From contig NZ_CP086610.1 in assembly GCF_020883495.1 (NCBI RefSeq), positions 601,501 through 665,500 of the forward strand: a DNA stretch of 64,000 nt. Direction: 5' to 3'. Positions 46,561-56,208 of the stretch are shown piece by piece. Within the stretch, counting starts at the first letter, position 1; each line of letters begins with the position of its first letter. Both the position numbers and the translations under genes were made by a program. The notes below the pieces were generated by a model. The model did no database searches and was not told the origin of the DNA. It saw only the letters and a program-made list of their open reading frames with translations. This DNA is from Shinella zoogloeoides. GTDB lineage: Bacteria; Pseudomonadota; Alphaproteobacteria; Rhizobiales; Rhizobiaceae.

Positions 46561-48063
46561 TCAGGTGAAAAGCGTGTTGAGGGCGAGGAAGACGAGGGCC
46601 GAGAGCGCGGCCGAGACCGGCAGCGTCACGATCCAGGCCGAGACGATCGTCATGAAATGCGAGCGGCGCACGAGGTAGCGCCGGCGGGTCTCGTCCGGGT
46701 TGGCCACCGGCTCCTCCGAGGCGACGCGGTTGCCGCGGCTGCGGATATAGTCGATGCGCCGCTGGGAATTGCGCGTGTACCATTCGCGGAACAGCCCGAC
46801 GCCGAACACCGCGCCGACGGCGATATGCGTCGAGGAGACGGGAATGGCGAGCGCCGATGCGGTCAGTACGGCGACGGCGGAGGAGAGCGCCACGCAGAAG
46901 GCGCGCATCGGATTGAGCTTGGTGATCTCGTTGCCGACGATGCGGATGAGGCGCGGGCCGAAGAGCAGTAGGCCGAGCGAGATGCCGAACGCGCCGATGA
47001 CCATCACCCAGAGCGGGATAGCCGCCTCGCCGGTGGCCGCGCCTGCCCTGAGCGCCGAAACCACGCCGTAGAGCGGGCCGACGGCGTTCGACACGTCGTT
47101 GGCGCCATGGGCGAAGGAGAGCAGCGCGGCCGAACAGATCAGCGGCAGGCGGAAGAGCGTGCGCAGCGACTGGTTGCGGTTGTCGAGGCCTTCCGCATGG
47201 CGGCGGATGATCGGCCGCGTGACGATATAGGTGAGAAGGCCGAAGCCGACGCCCACCAGCAGCGCCTTGCCGAAGGAAAGATCGTAGAAGCCGTTCGTGC
47301 CGCCATTGGCGAGGAAGGCGGCGAAGGAACCGGCCATGAGCGCGACGAGCACCGGCACCCAGGTCTTGGCCGCGTCGATCTTGTCCTCGCGGTAGATGAT
47401 GAATTCCTTGATGAAATAAAGGAACGCCGCCGCGATCACGCCGCCGAGGATCGGCGAGACGGTCCAGCTCACCACGATGACGGCGATGGCGTCCCATTGC
47501 ACGCTCTGAAAGCCGCTCGCCGCCGCGCCCGCGCCGATGACGCCGCCGATGATGGCGTGGGTGGTGGAGATCGGCGCATTGGCGAGCGTTGCGATATTGA
47601 TCCAGATCGCGGCCGAGACGAGGGCGGCCATCATCGCCCAGGCATAGGTTTCGGGATTGGGGAAGATCGCCCGGTCGACGATGCCGGAGGCGACCGTCTG
47701 GGCGACGCCTTGGCCGGCGAGCAGCGCCCCGGCGATCTCGAAGATCGCGGCGATGACGAGGGCGACGCCCATGCTCATGGCGCGCGCGCCGACGGCCGCG
47801 CCCACATTGTTCGTCACGTCGTTCGCGCCGATATTCATGGCCATGTAGGCGGCGAGCGCCGCCGTGACGGCGATGACCAGCACGCCCGGCGTGCCGGTGG
47901 CGAAGGAGCCGGCGACGGTCATGGTGATCAGCAGGAAGACGAGCGAAATCCCGACACCCGTCCACGACCGCAGCACGAAATGCGTGGCCTGTTCGGTGAA
48001 GGTCAGTTTTTCAAGATCCTTGTCCAGCGTCGGCTTGCCGAGCCGGACCTGAGAATTCGCCAT
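46561..48063 (-). CDS. Inorganic phosphate transporter, PiT family
   Basis: A 500-residue inner-membrane permease with about 11 helices, importing phosphate (as metal phosphate) with protons. Both PiT signature repeats are present: [20 protein letters not shown] near residue 95 and [20 protein letters not shown] near 345, each with the GANDxxNxxG core. [16 protein letters not shown] in the second half matches [18 protein letters not shown] in the first. It ends 10 bases before rsmE begins, so the two may be co-transcribed. The N-terminal cytoplasmic part (about 35 residues) is slightly extended. Confidence 0.92.
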   Translation of the reverse strand: MANSQVRLGKPTLDKDLEKLTFTEQATHFVLRSWTGVGISLVFLLITMTVAGSFATGTPGVLVIAVTAALAAYMAMNIGANDVTNNVGAAVGARAMSMGVALVIAAIFEIAGALLAGQGVAQTVASGIVDRAIFPNPETYAWAMMAALVSAAIWINIATLANAPISTTHAIIGGVIGAGAAASGFQSVQWDAIAVIVVSWTVSPILGGVIAAAFLYFIKEFIIYREDKIDAAKTWVPVLVALMAGSFAAFLANGGTNGFYDLSFGKALLVGVGFGLLTYIVTRPIIRRHAEGLDNRNQSLRTLFRLPLICSAALLSFAHGANDVSNAVGPLYGVVSALRAGAATGEAAIPLWVMVIGAFGISLGLLLFGPRLIRIVGNEITKLNPMRAFCVALSSAVAVLTASALAIPVSSTHIAVGAVFGVGLFREWYTRNSQRRIDYIRSRGNRVASEEPVANPDETRRRYLVRRSHFMTIVSAWIVTLPVSAALSALVFLALNTLFT

Positions 48064-48132
48064 TCATGCTGCTCCGTTTTGCCGCAAGGCACTATCGCCT
48101 CATGGCATCGGCGGCAATATGACAAAGGCCTG

Positions 48133-48657
48133 TCAGGCGCCGGCGGTGCCGTTTTTGGCGTCGGGGACGGTCTCGCCGAGGATTTTCCGCTCGAAGGCGA
48201 GGAGAAGCGTCTTCAGGCCCGGTTCCTGCACGCGGCTGGCGGCCTCCGCGCAGTCCACCCACTCGGCGCGCCGTTCGCCCTTTTCCGGAAAGTTCTTGCA
48301 GACATCGTCGACGGCGAGCGGGAAGACGCGCACCCGGCAATCGACCTTGAGGCCATGCGGCAGGCCCTTCATGTAATGATAGCTGCCGACCGGCTCCGCG
48401 CCGATCGTGCCCTTCACGCCGGCCTCTTCCCAGGCCTCGCGCGCGGCGGCGGCCGATGCGCTCTTGCCGTCCATCGGCCAGCCCTTGGGAATGACCCAGC
48501 GGCCGGTGTCGCGGCTCGTGATGACGAGGACCTCGACCGTCGGGCGCTTCTTCTTCACCCGGTAGCACAGCGCGCCGTACTGTTCACGCACGGGCCGGCG
48601 GAACATGAGATGGACGTCGCTGACGATGCGGTTGAGAATGTTCAAGGTCTTCTTCAT
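48133..48657 (-). CDS. Nudix hydrolase
   Basis: A 174-residue Nudix protein. The Nudix box is GKSASAAAAREAWEEAGV (residues about 64-81: G-x5-E replaced by a variant start, then REAWEEAG), preceded by GRWVIPKGWP. AGGA lies right at the start codon. The form resembles diphosphoinositol polyphosphate or diadenosine polyphosphate hydrolases (DIPP/MutT-like small Nudix). It hydrolyses a nucleoside-diphosphate-linked or polyphosphate substrate; which one is unknown. Confidence 0.85.
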   Translation of the reverse strand: MKKTLNILNRIVSDVHLMFRRPVREQYGALCYRVKKKRPTVEVLVITSRDTGRWVIPKGWPMDGKSASAAAAREAWEEAGVKGTIGAEPVGSYHYMKGLPHGLKVDCRVRVFPLAVDDVCKNFPEKGERRAEWVDCAEAASRVQEPGLKTLLLAFERKILGETVPDAKNGTAGA

Positions 48658-48737
48658 TCCTCTTGCCGGCCTCTTGCCGGAAAACGCTCGCTGAGTCGTT
48701 ATCGGATATCTTGCTTGCGCGAGATTTGCGGCGCAAG

Positions 48738-49532
48738 TCAGGCTTGCGGGGGCTGGCCGCGCTTTTGCAGGCGCAACTGGGAAATCCTCTGCCATTCCCC
48801 GCTGCGCGCCGCCTCGCGGATCGCGGCGGCAATATAGTCCATATGCGCCTGCGCCGCGCGGCGCGCGGCCTCTCCGTCGCCCGCCATGATGGCGGCGTGG
48901 ATGGCCTCGTGCTGGGCCAACAGGTCCGCGCGCGCCGCCGGCGAGGAGAAGACGAGGTGGCGGTGGAAGAAGATGCCCTGCGTGAGCAGCCGGTAGCAGG
49001 CGCGCAGCGTATGCAGCAGCACGATATTGTGCGCCGCCTCGCCGATGGCGTTGTGCAGGTCGACATCGGCCTGTAGCTCGGCTTCGAAGGAGCCTTGCGC
49101 ATGGGCCGCGCGCATCGCCTCCATGATGCGCGTCAGCGTCTGCCGGTCGTAGTCCGTCGCCCGGCGGGCGGCGAGGTCCGCCGTGATGCCCTCCAGCTCG
49201 CGGCGATATTCGATGTAATCTTCCGTCGCGCGCTGGTGGCGGGCGATGAGGTCGACCACGGGGCGGGAGAAGACCTGGCCGATGATATCGGCGACATAGG
49301 TGCCGTCGCCATGCTGGCTGACGAGCAGTCCCCGGTTCTCCAGCTCCTTCAGCGCCTCGCGCAGGATCGGGCGGGAAACGTCGAGGCGTCTGGAAAGCTC
49401 CCGCTCGCCCGGCAGCTTGTCGCCGTCGCGCAGCACCCCTTCGAGCAGCAAAAGCTCGATCTGCCGCACGACCTCGTCCGAGGTCCGGCTGTGGCTGATG
49501 CGGGAGAAAAGGTCGAAGTCGGTGTCGCTCAC
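48738..49532 (-). CDS. GntR-family regulator, FadR/FCD type
   Basis: A 264-residue regulator with a likely GTG start at 49532. Winged helix: LPGERELSRRLDVSRPILRE near residue 40, then GLLVSQHGDGTYVAD. The C-terminal FCD ligand domain has the metal-binding pattern DVDLHNAIGEAAHN and HEAIHAAIMAGDGEAARRAA. This form regulates use of lactate, pyruvate, glycolate or sugar acids. It is divergent from the DUF3422 gene (143 bases apart). glcDEF lies about 2.5 kb away with its own LysR gene, so a role there is only possible. Confidence 0.88.
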   Translation of the reverse strand: MSDTDFDLFSRISHSRTSDEVVRQIELLLLEGVLRDGDKLPGERELSRRLDVSRPILREALKELENRGLLVSQHGDGTYVADIIGQVFSRPVVDLIARHQRATEDYIEYRRELEGITADLAARRATDYDRQTLTRIMEAMRAAHAQGSFEAELQADVDLHNAIGEAAHNIVLLHTLRACYRLLTQGIFFHRHLVFSSPAARADLLAQHEAIHAAIMAGDGEAARRAAQAHMDYIAAAIREAARSGEWQRISQLRLQKRGQPPQA

Positions 49533-49675
49533 CCGTCGATACTACCCAGGCGGGCGGAAACTGGTCAACAATCTTGTCCAGTCCACGCCTTTCGGCCTGC
49601 GTCAATGCGCCCTATCGGCGCATGCCTGACATTTGTTAAGACTATGCCGTTGCGCATGAGGGGGAACGTGCAAAC

Positions 49676-50953
49676 ATGGCAAAAGGCAGCTTCGCCTTTC
49701 CGCAGGCGACCGCGCGTGCGCAGGCGCTCGGGGAAATTCACGCAAGACCGTATGCGCTGGTGCCATCGCCGCGCGTCATCTTCCAGCTCGCATTCCTGAC
49801 GGAAGGCGGCTCGGCCGTCGACCATGCCGTGATGGCGGAACTGTCGCGCTCGCGCGGCATCTCGCCGCCCGGCCGCGATTCCAGCCACCACGCGCTGAGC
49901 TGGGGGCAGGGCACGCTGCGCTGGGAGCGGCATACCGAATTCTCGACCTATTTCTGGGATGCGCCGGTGCCGGAGAAATTCGGCGGCGACGTTCCGGTCC
50001 ATCCCTTCGGCGACAGCTTCTCGCCGCCCGGCACGCTGATCTCCGGCATCCGCCTCGAAATTCGCCCGGATTCGCCGGAAACGCGCGAGGCGATCGCCGC
50101 CTTCGATCCGACGAGCCTCTGTTACAGCGAAATCAAGAACGGCCAGGGCGTCGTGCTCACCGACTTCCGCCAGAACGGCGACGGGCTGACGCAGATCCTC
50201 GTCATCGACCGGGGCATGACCGAGGCCGGGCGCGGCGCGCTCGTCCAGCGCCTGCTCGATATCGAGACCTACCGCACGCTCGCCATGATGGGCCTGCCGC
50301 TCGCCCAGTCGCTCTCGCCGGAAATCCGCCGCATCGAGGACGGGCTGACCGGCATCACCAATGCCATGAAGCAGCATGCCCGCGACAGAGCCGATGCGCT
50401 TTTGACCGAAATCACCCGCCTTGCCGCCGAGCTGGAGGCCAATGCCGCGCTCAGCCTCTATCGGTTCGGCGCGAGCCGCGCCTACTACGGCATCGTGCAG
50501 GAGCGTATCCGCACGCTGGCCGAAACGGCGGTGCCGGGCTATGAGACGCTGGGCTTCTTCCTCGAACGCCGGCTGGCGCCCGCCATGCGCACCTGCCAGT
50601 CCGTCGAGGAGCGGCAAGCGAACCTGTCGCGAAAGCTCGCTCGCGCCACCGCCCTTCTGAGAAGCTGGATCGACGTGGAGCTGGAGCAGCTTAATTCGAC
50701 ATTGCTCAACTCCATGGACCGGCGCGCGAAATTGCAACTTCGCCTGCAGCAGACCGTCGAAGGCCTATCGGTGGCGGCGATCTCCTACTATGTCGTCGGT
50801 CTTTTCGGCTATGTGGCCAAGGCCGCGCACGGCCTCGGCGTGCCCATCAAGCCGGAAACGCTGACCGGCGTCGCCGTGCCCTTCGTCATTCTCGGCATGT
50901 GGCTGCTCGTCCGCGCGATCCGTCACCGGCACGCGGAAGAGGATCGGCACTGA
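49676..50953 (+). CDS. DUF3422-family membrane protein
   Basis: A 425-residue protein of the DUF3422 family (HARPYALVPSPRVIFQLAFL at the start, SDxHHALSWGQGTLRWERHTE-like segment near residue 70). A long helical region (residues about 215-360) resembles CorA-type coiled coils (LNSTLLNSMDRRAKLQLRLQ), and two C-terminal hydrophobic helices (VAAISYYVVGLFGYVA, GVAVPFVILGMWLLV) anchor it in the membrane. The function is unknown. It is divergent from a GntR gene and convergent with a LysR gene. Confidence 0.85.
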   Translation: MAKGSFAFPQATARAQALGEIHARPYALVPSPRVIFQLAFLTEGGSAVDHAVMAELSRSRGISPPGRDSSHHALSWGQGTLRWERHTEFSTYFWDAPVPEKFGGDVPVHPFGDSFSPPGTLISGIRLEIRPDSPETREAIAAFDPTSLCYSEIKNGQGVVLTDFRQNGDGLTQILVIDRGMTEAGRGALVQRLLDIETYRTLAMMGLPLAQSLSPEIRRIEDGLTGITNAMKQHARDRADALLTEITRLAAELEANAALSLYRFGASRAYYGIVQERIRTLAETAVPGYETLGFFLERRLAPAMRTCQSVEERQANLSRKLARATALLRSWIDVELEQLNSTLLNSMDRRAKLQLRLQQTVEGLSVAAISYYVVGLFGYVAKAAHGLGVPIKPETLTGVAVPFVILGMWLLVRAIRHRHAEEDRH

Positions 50954-50959
50954 TCGCGC

Positions 50960-51856
50960 TCAGCGCTCCCAATAGGGAAGGGGGCCGAAGAGTTCGGCGA
51001 GGTAGTCGATGAACAGCCGCACCTTGACGGGCAGGAACTGCCGGCTGGGATAGACCGCCGACAGCACCACATTGCGCGAGCCTTCGTAATCGGGCAGCAC
51101 CTGCACCAGTTCGCCGTTTTTGAGCGCCGGGCCGACATCCCAGGTCGAGCGCAGCGCAATGCCCATGCCCGAGGTCACCGCCTCGCTCACCACTTCCGAG
51201 GAGTTGGTGTAGAGCGGTCCGTGCGGGCGATAGGTGACGCTGCCGTCCGGCCCTTCCAGCCGCCAGACGTCCTGGGTATGCGGCGGCAGGCAGACGTGCT
51301 GGGCAAGGTCTTCCAGCGTGGCCGGCACGCCGCGGCGGGCAAGGTAGCCGGGCGAGGCGCAGAGCACGCGGCGCACCGGGGCGAGCCTGCGGGCGACGAG
51401 GGAGGAATCCGACAGTTCGCCGATTCGGATCGCCAGATCGAAGCCGCCGCCGACGATGTCGGAGAAATCGTCGGTCAGGATGAGGTTGACGACGAGTTCG
51501 GGATATTTGTCCATGAAGCCCTTGAGATGGGGCGCGATATGCATGCGGCCGAAGGAGGTGGGCGCGGAAATCCTGAGCGAGCCGCGCACCACGCCGGACC
51601 GGCCGGACACGAAGGCCTCCGCCTCCTCGATGCCGGCGAGGATGCCGACGATGCGCTCGTAGAAGCCCTGTCCAGCCTCCGTCAGCGAAATCTGCCGCGT
51701 CGTGCGCTGGAAGAGCCGGGTGCCGAGGCGTTCCTCCAGTCTTTTCACGCGCTTGGAGACGACGGCGGGGGAAAGTCCGAGGGCGCGGCCCGCAGCGGAC
51801 ATGCTGCCCATGGCGATGACGCGGGAGAAGATTTCGAGGTCGCCGAGATTTGTCAT
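50960..51856 (-). CDS. LysR-family regulator, divergent from glcDEF
   Basis: A 298-residue regulator starting at the ATG at 51856 (MTNLGDLEIFSRVIAMGSMS). The helix-turn-helix reads SAAGRALGLSPAVVSKRVKR, followed by the typical LEERLGTRLFQRTTRQISLT linker helix. The effector domain has VRGSLRISAPTSFGRMHIAP and GMGIALRSTWDVGPAL. It is divergent from glcD across 164 bases containing a T-N11-A palindrome (51918-51942), so it probably controls glycolate oxidase. The sequence resembles the DsdA/TrpI-like LTTR group often found beside oxidases. Confidence 0.88.
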   Translation of the reverse strand: MTNLGDLEIFSRVIAMGSMSAAGRALGLSPAVVSKRVKRLEERLGTRLFQRTTRQISLTEAGQGFYERIVGILAGIEEAEAFVSGRSGVVRGSLRISAPTSFGRMHIAPHLKGFMDKYPELVVNLILTDDFSDIVGGGFDLAIRIGELSDSSLVARRLAPVRRVLCASPGYLARRGVPATLEDLAQHVCLPPHTQDVWRLEGPDGSVTYRPHGPLYTNSSEVVSEAVTSGMGIALRSTWDVGPALKNGELVQVLPDYEGSRNVVLSAVYPSRQFLPVKVRLFIDYLAELFGPLPYWER

Positions 51857-51917
51857 GCAGTCGCGTCCATTGTTTCCGAAGCGGACAAAATGCTTAGCAT
51901 TTGCGGCGGGTAATAGG

Positions 51918-51942
51918 AAGTGGTAAGAAAAATGGACCACTT
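51918..51942. promoter_or_regulatory. LysR-type box between lysR and glcD
   Basis: AAGTGGT (51918-51924) and ACCACTT (51936-51942) are exact inverted arms 11 bases apart, giving the T-N11-A core of LysR sites. It lies 79 bases before the glcD start and 62 bases from the lysR start, the usual place for dual control. A GntR-type reading (TGGT..ACCA) is also possible. Confidence 0.65.
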
Positions 51943-52020
51943 TGCATGTGCCCGAAAAAGGGCATAGTGCTTTTGCATCCGGTGTCGTGCATGCAGACAG
52001 AAGCAGGGGGAGGCGAGGAT

Positions 52021-53457
52021 ATGGATCAGATCGGGTTTCTGGAGCCGCGCGCCGCTGTGCTCTCCCGCCGCCGGGAAATCGTCGTAGATCTGCTGGACCT
52101 GCTGCCGGAAGGCTGCCTCGTGCATGAGCCGCGCGAGCTGGTGCCCTTCGAGACGGACGCCTTCGTTTCCTATCGCCGCCTGCCGCTCGCCGTCGCCCTG
52201 CCGGAAACGACGGAGCAGGTCGCGGCGGTGCTCAAATACTGTCATCGTTATGGTGTGCCGGTCGTGCCGCGCGGGGCGGGCACCTCGCTTTCCGGCGGCG
52301 CGATCCCGCAGGAGGATGCGGTCGTCATCGGCCTTTCCAAGATGTCGCGCATCCTCGAGGTCGATTACGCCAACCGCACGGCCACCGTTCAGGCCGGCGT
52401 CACCAATCTGGCGATCTCCGATGCCGTGTCCGCCGACGGCTATTTCTATGCGCCGGACCCCAGTTCCCAGCTTGCCTGCACCATCGGCGGCAATATCGGC
52501 ATGAATTCCGGCGGCGCGCATTGCCTGAAATACGGCGTGACGACCAACAACCTGCTGGGCGTCAGGCTGGTGCTGATCGACGGCACGGTGGTCGAGCTTG
52601 GCGGCAAGGCGCTTGATGCCGGCGGGCTGGACCTTCTCGGCGTCGTCTGCGGCGGCGAGGGCCAGCTCGGCATCGTCACGGAGGCGACGGTGCGTCTGAT
52701 CGCCCGGCCCGAGGGCGCGCGCCCCGTGCTCTTCGGCTTCGACAGTTCGGAGGCGGCGGGGGCCTGCGTCGCCGATGTCATCGGCGCGGGCATCATCCCC
52801 GTCGCCATCGAATTCATGGACAAGCCCGCCATCGAGATCTGCGAGGCCTTCGCGCAGGCCGGCTATCCGATGGATGTGGAGGCGCTGCTGATCGTCGAGG
52901 TCGAGGGGTCGGAGGCCGAGATGGAGGCGATGCTCGCCAGCATCATCGATATCGCAGGGCGTCATGGCGTGAAGGTCGTCAAGGAAAGCCAGTCCGCGAC
53001 GGAGGCGGCGCTGATCTGGAAGGGCCGCAAGTCCGCCTTCGGCGCGACGGGCCGCATCGCCGACTATATCTGCATGGACGGCACGGTGCCGCTCGGCCAG
53101 TTGCCGCATGTGCTGCGCGGCACGGCGGAGATCGTCGCGAAATACGGCCTGCGCGTCGCCAATGTCTTCCATGCCGGCGACGGCAACATGCATCCGCTCA
53201 TCCTCTTCAACGCCAACGACCCGGAGGAGGCCGCCAAGGCGGAAGCGGCCGGCAACGATATCCTGAGGCTGTGCGTCGATGCCGGCGGGTGCCTGACCGG
53301 CGAGCACGGCGTCGGCATCGAGAAGCGCGACCTGATGCGCCACCAGTATTCGGATGTGGACCTTGCACAGCAAATGGCGGTGCGTGCCGCATTCGATCCG
53401 CAATGGCTGCTTAATCCCTCCAAGGTCTTCCCGCTCGAAGGGCGCCCCACCGCATGA
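52021..53457 (+). CDS. glcD: Glycolate oxidase subunit GlcD
   Basis: A 478-residue FAD-linked oxidase; the ATG at 52021 has GGGGGAGG upstream. GlcD is the catalytic flavin subunit that oxidises glycolate to glyoxylate at the membrane with GlcE and GlcF. The PCMH-type FAD domain shows PVVPRGAGTSLSGGAIPQED and CTIGGNIGMNSGGAHCLKYG; the C-terminal domain has NVFHAGDGNMHPLILFN and LTGEHGVGIEKRDLM, matching GlcD rather than lactate dehydrogenases. glcE overlaps its end. Confidence 0.94.
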   Translation: MDQIGFLEPRAAVLSRRREIVVDLLDLLPEGCLVHEPRELVPFETDAFVSYRRLPLAVALPETTEQVAAVLKYCHRYGVPVVPRGAGTSLSGGAIPQEDAVVIGLSKMSRILEVDYANRTATVQAGVTNLAISDAVSADGYFYAPDPSSQLACTIGGNIGMNSGGAHCLKYGVTTNNLLGVRLVLIDGTVVELGGKALDAGGLDLLGVVCGGEGQLGIVTEATVRLIARPEGARPVLFGFDSSEAAGACVADVIGAGIIPVAIEFMDKPAIEICEAFAQAGYPMDVEALLIVEVEGSEAEMEAMLASIIDIAGRHGVKVVKESQSATEAALIWKGRKSAFGATGRIADYICMDGTVPLGQLPHVLRGTAEIVAKYGLRVANVFHAGDGNMHPLILFNANDPEEAAKAEAAGNDILRLCVDAGGCLTGEHGVGIEKRDLMRHQYSDVDLAQQMAVRAAFDPQWLLNPSKVFPLEGRPTA

Positions 53458-54653
53458 CGCCAATGCATCAACCGCTCTCCGAAGAGGCCGCCGCCCGCCT
53501 CATCCAGGCCGCCGCGCTGTCGAAAACGCCTCTCGCCATCCGGGGCGGCGGCACGCGCAGCCTGCATGCCGCGCCGGAGGGTGTGGAATCGCTCTCCTCG
53601 CGCGGCCTTTCCGGCATCCTTGCCTATAACCCGGCCGAAATGACCATGACCGCCCGCGCCGGCACGCCGCTGGAGGCGGTGGAGGCCGCGCTTGCCGAAA
53701 AGCGCCAGATGCTCGCCTTCGAGCCGAACGATCTGCGCGGCGTGCTCGGCACCTCGGGCATCCCCACCATCGGCGGCGTCTTCGCCACCAATGCCTCCGG
53801 CCCGCGGCGCTTCGTGGCGGGCGCGGCGCGCGACAGCCTGCTCGGCCTGCGCTTCGTCAATGGCAGGGGCGAGGTGGTGAAGGCCGGCGGGCGGGTGATG
53901 AAGAACGTCACCGGCCTCGATCTCGTCAAGCTCCTCGCCGGCTCGCACGGCTCGCTGGCGTTCCTCACCGAAGTCACCTTCCGCCTGCTGCCGGTGCCGG
54001 AAACCGCCGTCACCATCGTCGTCTCCGGCCTCAACGATGCGGAAGCCGCCGCCGCCATGGCGACGGCCATGTCCATGTCCGTGGAGGTCTCCGGCGCGGC
54101 CCATCTGCCGGAAAGCGTGCGCGGGCGTTTCGCCGGCGGCGCGCTGCCCGATGGCGCGGCGACCGTGCTGCGCCTTGAGGGCCTTGCCGCCTCCGTCACC
54201 GTCCGTGCGGAAAAGCTGGTCGCCGCCCTGGCCCGCTTCGGCGCGGTCTCCCGCCTCGATTTCGAAACGACGCTCCGCCTCTGGCGCGAGATTCGCGACG
54301 GCGCGCCCTATGCGGACGGCACGCCCCGCCCGCTCTGGCGCGTCTCCGTGGCCCCGACCGCGGGCCAGCAGCTCGTCGCCGCGCTGCGCCTCGAAGCGGG
54401 CGTCGACGCCTTCTACGACTGGCAGGGCGGTCTCGTCTGGCTGCGCATGGAGGCCGATCCCGAGGCCGCGCTGCTGCGCCGCTACGTCAAGGCCGTGGGC
54501 GGCGGGCACGCGACCCTCCTGCGCGCCCGGCCGGACGTGCTGGCGGCGGCGCAGGCGTTCCAGCCGCAGGCCGAGGCCGTGGGGCTGCTGCAGGCGCGGG
54601 TGAAGGCGAGTTTCGATCCGGACGGGCTGTTCCGGTCGCGGATGGCGGGGTGA
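53454..54653 (+). CDS. glcE: Glycolate oxidase FAD-binding subunit GlcE
   Basis: A 399-residue paralogue of GlcD with a shorter FAD domain: LAIRGGGTRSLHAAPEG near residue 27, GTSGIPTIGGVFATNASGPR with the flavin loop, and GGRVMKNVTGLDLVKLLAGS. It has the truncated C-terminal domain usual for GlcE. Its ATG overlaps the glcD stop by four bases (ATGA). It is needed with GlcD and GlcF for activity. Confidence 0.93.
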   Translation: MTPMHQPLSEEAAARLIQAAALSKTPLAIRGGGTRSLHAAPEGVESLSSRGLSGILAYNPAEMTMTARAGTPLEAVEAALAEKRQMLAFEPNDLRGVLGTSGIPTIGGVFATNASGPRRFVAGAARDSLLGLRFVNGRGEVVKAGGRVMKNVTGLDLVKLLAGSHGSLAFLTEVTFRLLPVPETAVTIVVSGLNDAEAAAAMATAMSMSVEVSGAAHLPESVRGRFAGGALPDGAATVLRLEGLAASVTVRAEKLVAALARFGAVSRLDFETTLRLWREIRDGAPYADGTPRPLWRVSVAPTAGQQLVAALRLEAGVDAFYDWQGGLVWLRMEADPEAALLRRYVKAVGGGHATLLRARPDVLAAAQAFQPQAEAVGLLQARVKASFDPDGLFRSRMAG

Positions 54654-54679
54654 AGGGAAGATGGTTGCTTGCGTGATGG

Positions 54680-54795
54680 CCCCTCATCCCCCTGCCGGGA
54701 CCTTCTCCCCGCAAGCGGGGAGAAGGAGGAAAACGGTGCGCCCAGCGCTCCTCGCCCCGCTTGCGGGGAGAGGATGCCGGCAGGCAGGTGAGGGG
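54680..54795. repeat. Composite rhizobial palindromic repeat between glcE and glcF
   Basis: Inverted units CCCCTCATCC..CCTTCTCCCC..GGGGAGAAGG (54680-54726) and CCTCGCCCCGC..GGGGAGAGG..GGTGAGGGG (54750-54795) fill most of the 180-base gap between two genes of one operon. The same pair lies within mod and before guaB. It may mark a point of transcript processing. Confidence 0.8.
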
Positions 54796-54833
54796 CAGCG
54801 GCGTCAAGGCCGGCATGAAAGGGATGTTCGCTG

Positions 54834-56132
54834 ATGCAAACCAATTTCACCGCCGAACAGCTCGCCGATCCCCATGTCGCGGCTTCGGAAAAGATTTTGC
54901 GCAAATGCGTGCATTGCGGCTTCTGCACCGCGACCTGTCCCACCTATGTCACGCTCGGCAACGAACTGGACAGCCCGCGCGGCCGCATCTACCTCATCAA
55001 GGACATGCTGGAGAACGGCCGCCCGGCCGATGCCGAGGTCGTCACCCATATCGACCGCTGCCTCTCCTGCCTTTCCTGCACCACCACCTGTCCCTCCGGC
55101 GTCGACTACATGCACCTCGTCGACCATGCGCGCATGCATATCGAGGCGACCTACAGGCGCCCCTTCTGGAACCGGCTGACGCGCGGCGTGCTCGCCGCCG
55201 TGCTGCCCCATCCGGGCCGCTTCCGTCTCGCATTGAGGCTGGCGGCGCTCGGTCGCCCCTTCGCCGGCCTCTTCAGGCGCTTCAAGCCGCTGGAACCCTT
55301 CGCCGCCATGCTCGGCCTTGCGCCGCGCAGCCTGCCGAAGGCCTCGCGGAGCGCCATGCCCGGCACGCATCCCGCCGCCGGCCCGCGCCGTGGCCGCGTG
55401 GCGATCCTCTCGGGCTGCGCCCAGCCGGTGCTGAAGCCTGAGATCAACGAGGCGACCATCCGCCTCCTGACGCGGCTCGGTGTGGAGGTCGTGGCCCCGG
55501 CGGGGGAAGTATGCTGCGGCTCGCTCGTCCACCATATGGGCCGGGAAGAGCAGGCGCTGGAGGCGGCGCGGCGCAATGTCGACGTCTGGCTCGAGGAGGT
55601 CGAGCGGGGCGGGCTGGATGCGATCATCGTCACCGCCTCCGGCTGCGGCACCACGATCAAGGATTACGGCTTCATGCTGCGCCTCGATGCCGCCTATGCC
55701 GGCAAGGCGGCGCGCGTCTCGGCCCTTGCAAAGGACGTGACGGAATATCTGTCGACCCTCGACCTGCCGCAGCAGGAGGCGAAGGGGCTGACGGTCGCCT
55801 ATCACTCGGCCTGCTCCATGCAGCACGGCCAGAAGATCACCATGGCCCCCAAGACGCTTTTGAAGAAGGCGGGGTTTGCGGTGCGCGATCCGGCCGAGGG
55901 GCACCTGTGTTGCGGCTCCGCCGGCACCTACAACATCCTCCAGCCGGAGATTTCGGCGCAGCTCAAGGCGCGCAAGGTCAGGAACATCGAGGCGCTGCGG
56001 CCGGACGTCATCGCCACCGGCAATATCGGCTGCATCACCCAGATCGCGACGGGCACTGAGGTCCCGATCCTGCATACGGTGGAACTGCTCGACTGGGCCT
56101 ATGGCGGAACGAAGCCGGCCGTGCTTTCCTGA
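54834..56132 (+). CDS. glcF: Glycolate oxidase iron-sulfur subunit GlcF
   Basis: A 432-residue subunit with two 4Fe-4S sites: CVHCGFCTATCPTY near residue 25 and CLSCLSCTTTCPSG near residue 77. It passes electrons to the quinone pool. The C-terminal CCG domains show EVCCGSLVHHMG and LCCGSAGTYNILQPE with SACSMQHGQKI between. It follows glcE after a repeat-filled gap and ends the operon; malate synthase or glcB is not adjacent. Confidence 0.93.
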   Translation: MQTNFTAEQLADPHVAASEKILRKCVHCGFCTATCPTYVTLGNELDSPRGRIYLIKDMLENGRPADAEVVTHIDRCLSCLSCTTTCPSGVDYMHLVDHARMHIEATYRRPFWNRLTRGVLAAVLPHPGRFRLALRLAALGRPFAGLFRRFKPLEPFAAMLGLAPRSLPKASRSAMPGTHPAAGPRRGRVAILSGCAQPVLKPEINEATIRLLTRLGVEVVAPAGEVCCGSLVHHMGREEQALEAARRNVDVWLEEVERGGLDAIIVTASGCGTTIKDYGFMLRLDAAYAGKAARVSALAKDVTEYLSTLDLPQQEAKGLTVAYHSACSMQHGQKITMAPKTLLKKAGFAVRDPAEGHLCCGSAGTYNILQPEISAQLKARKVRNIEALRPDVIATGNIGCITQIATGTEVPILHTVELLDWAYGGTKPAVLS

Positions 56133-56208
56133 TCCTGTCACGTGCGAAACAGCCGCCCGCCCGGCATTCTGCCAGGAAGGCGGCGTTCCAGCCCGTCCGG
56201 AGATCGCC

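Noticed and set aside
49676..50953. DUF3422 gene as a CorA magnesium transporter
   Set aside because: It has a CorA-like coiled coil and two C-terminal helices but I see no GMN motif at the first helix end.
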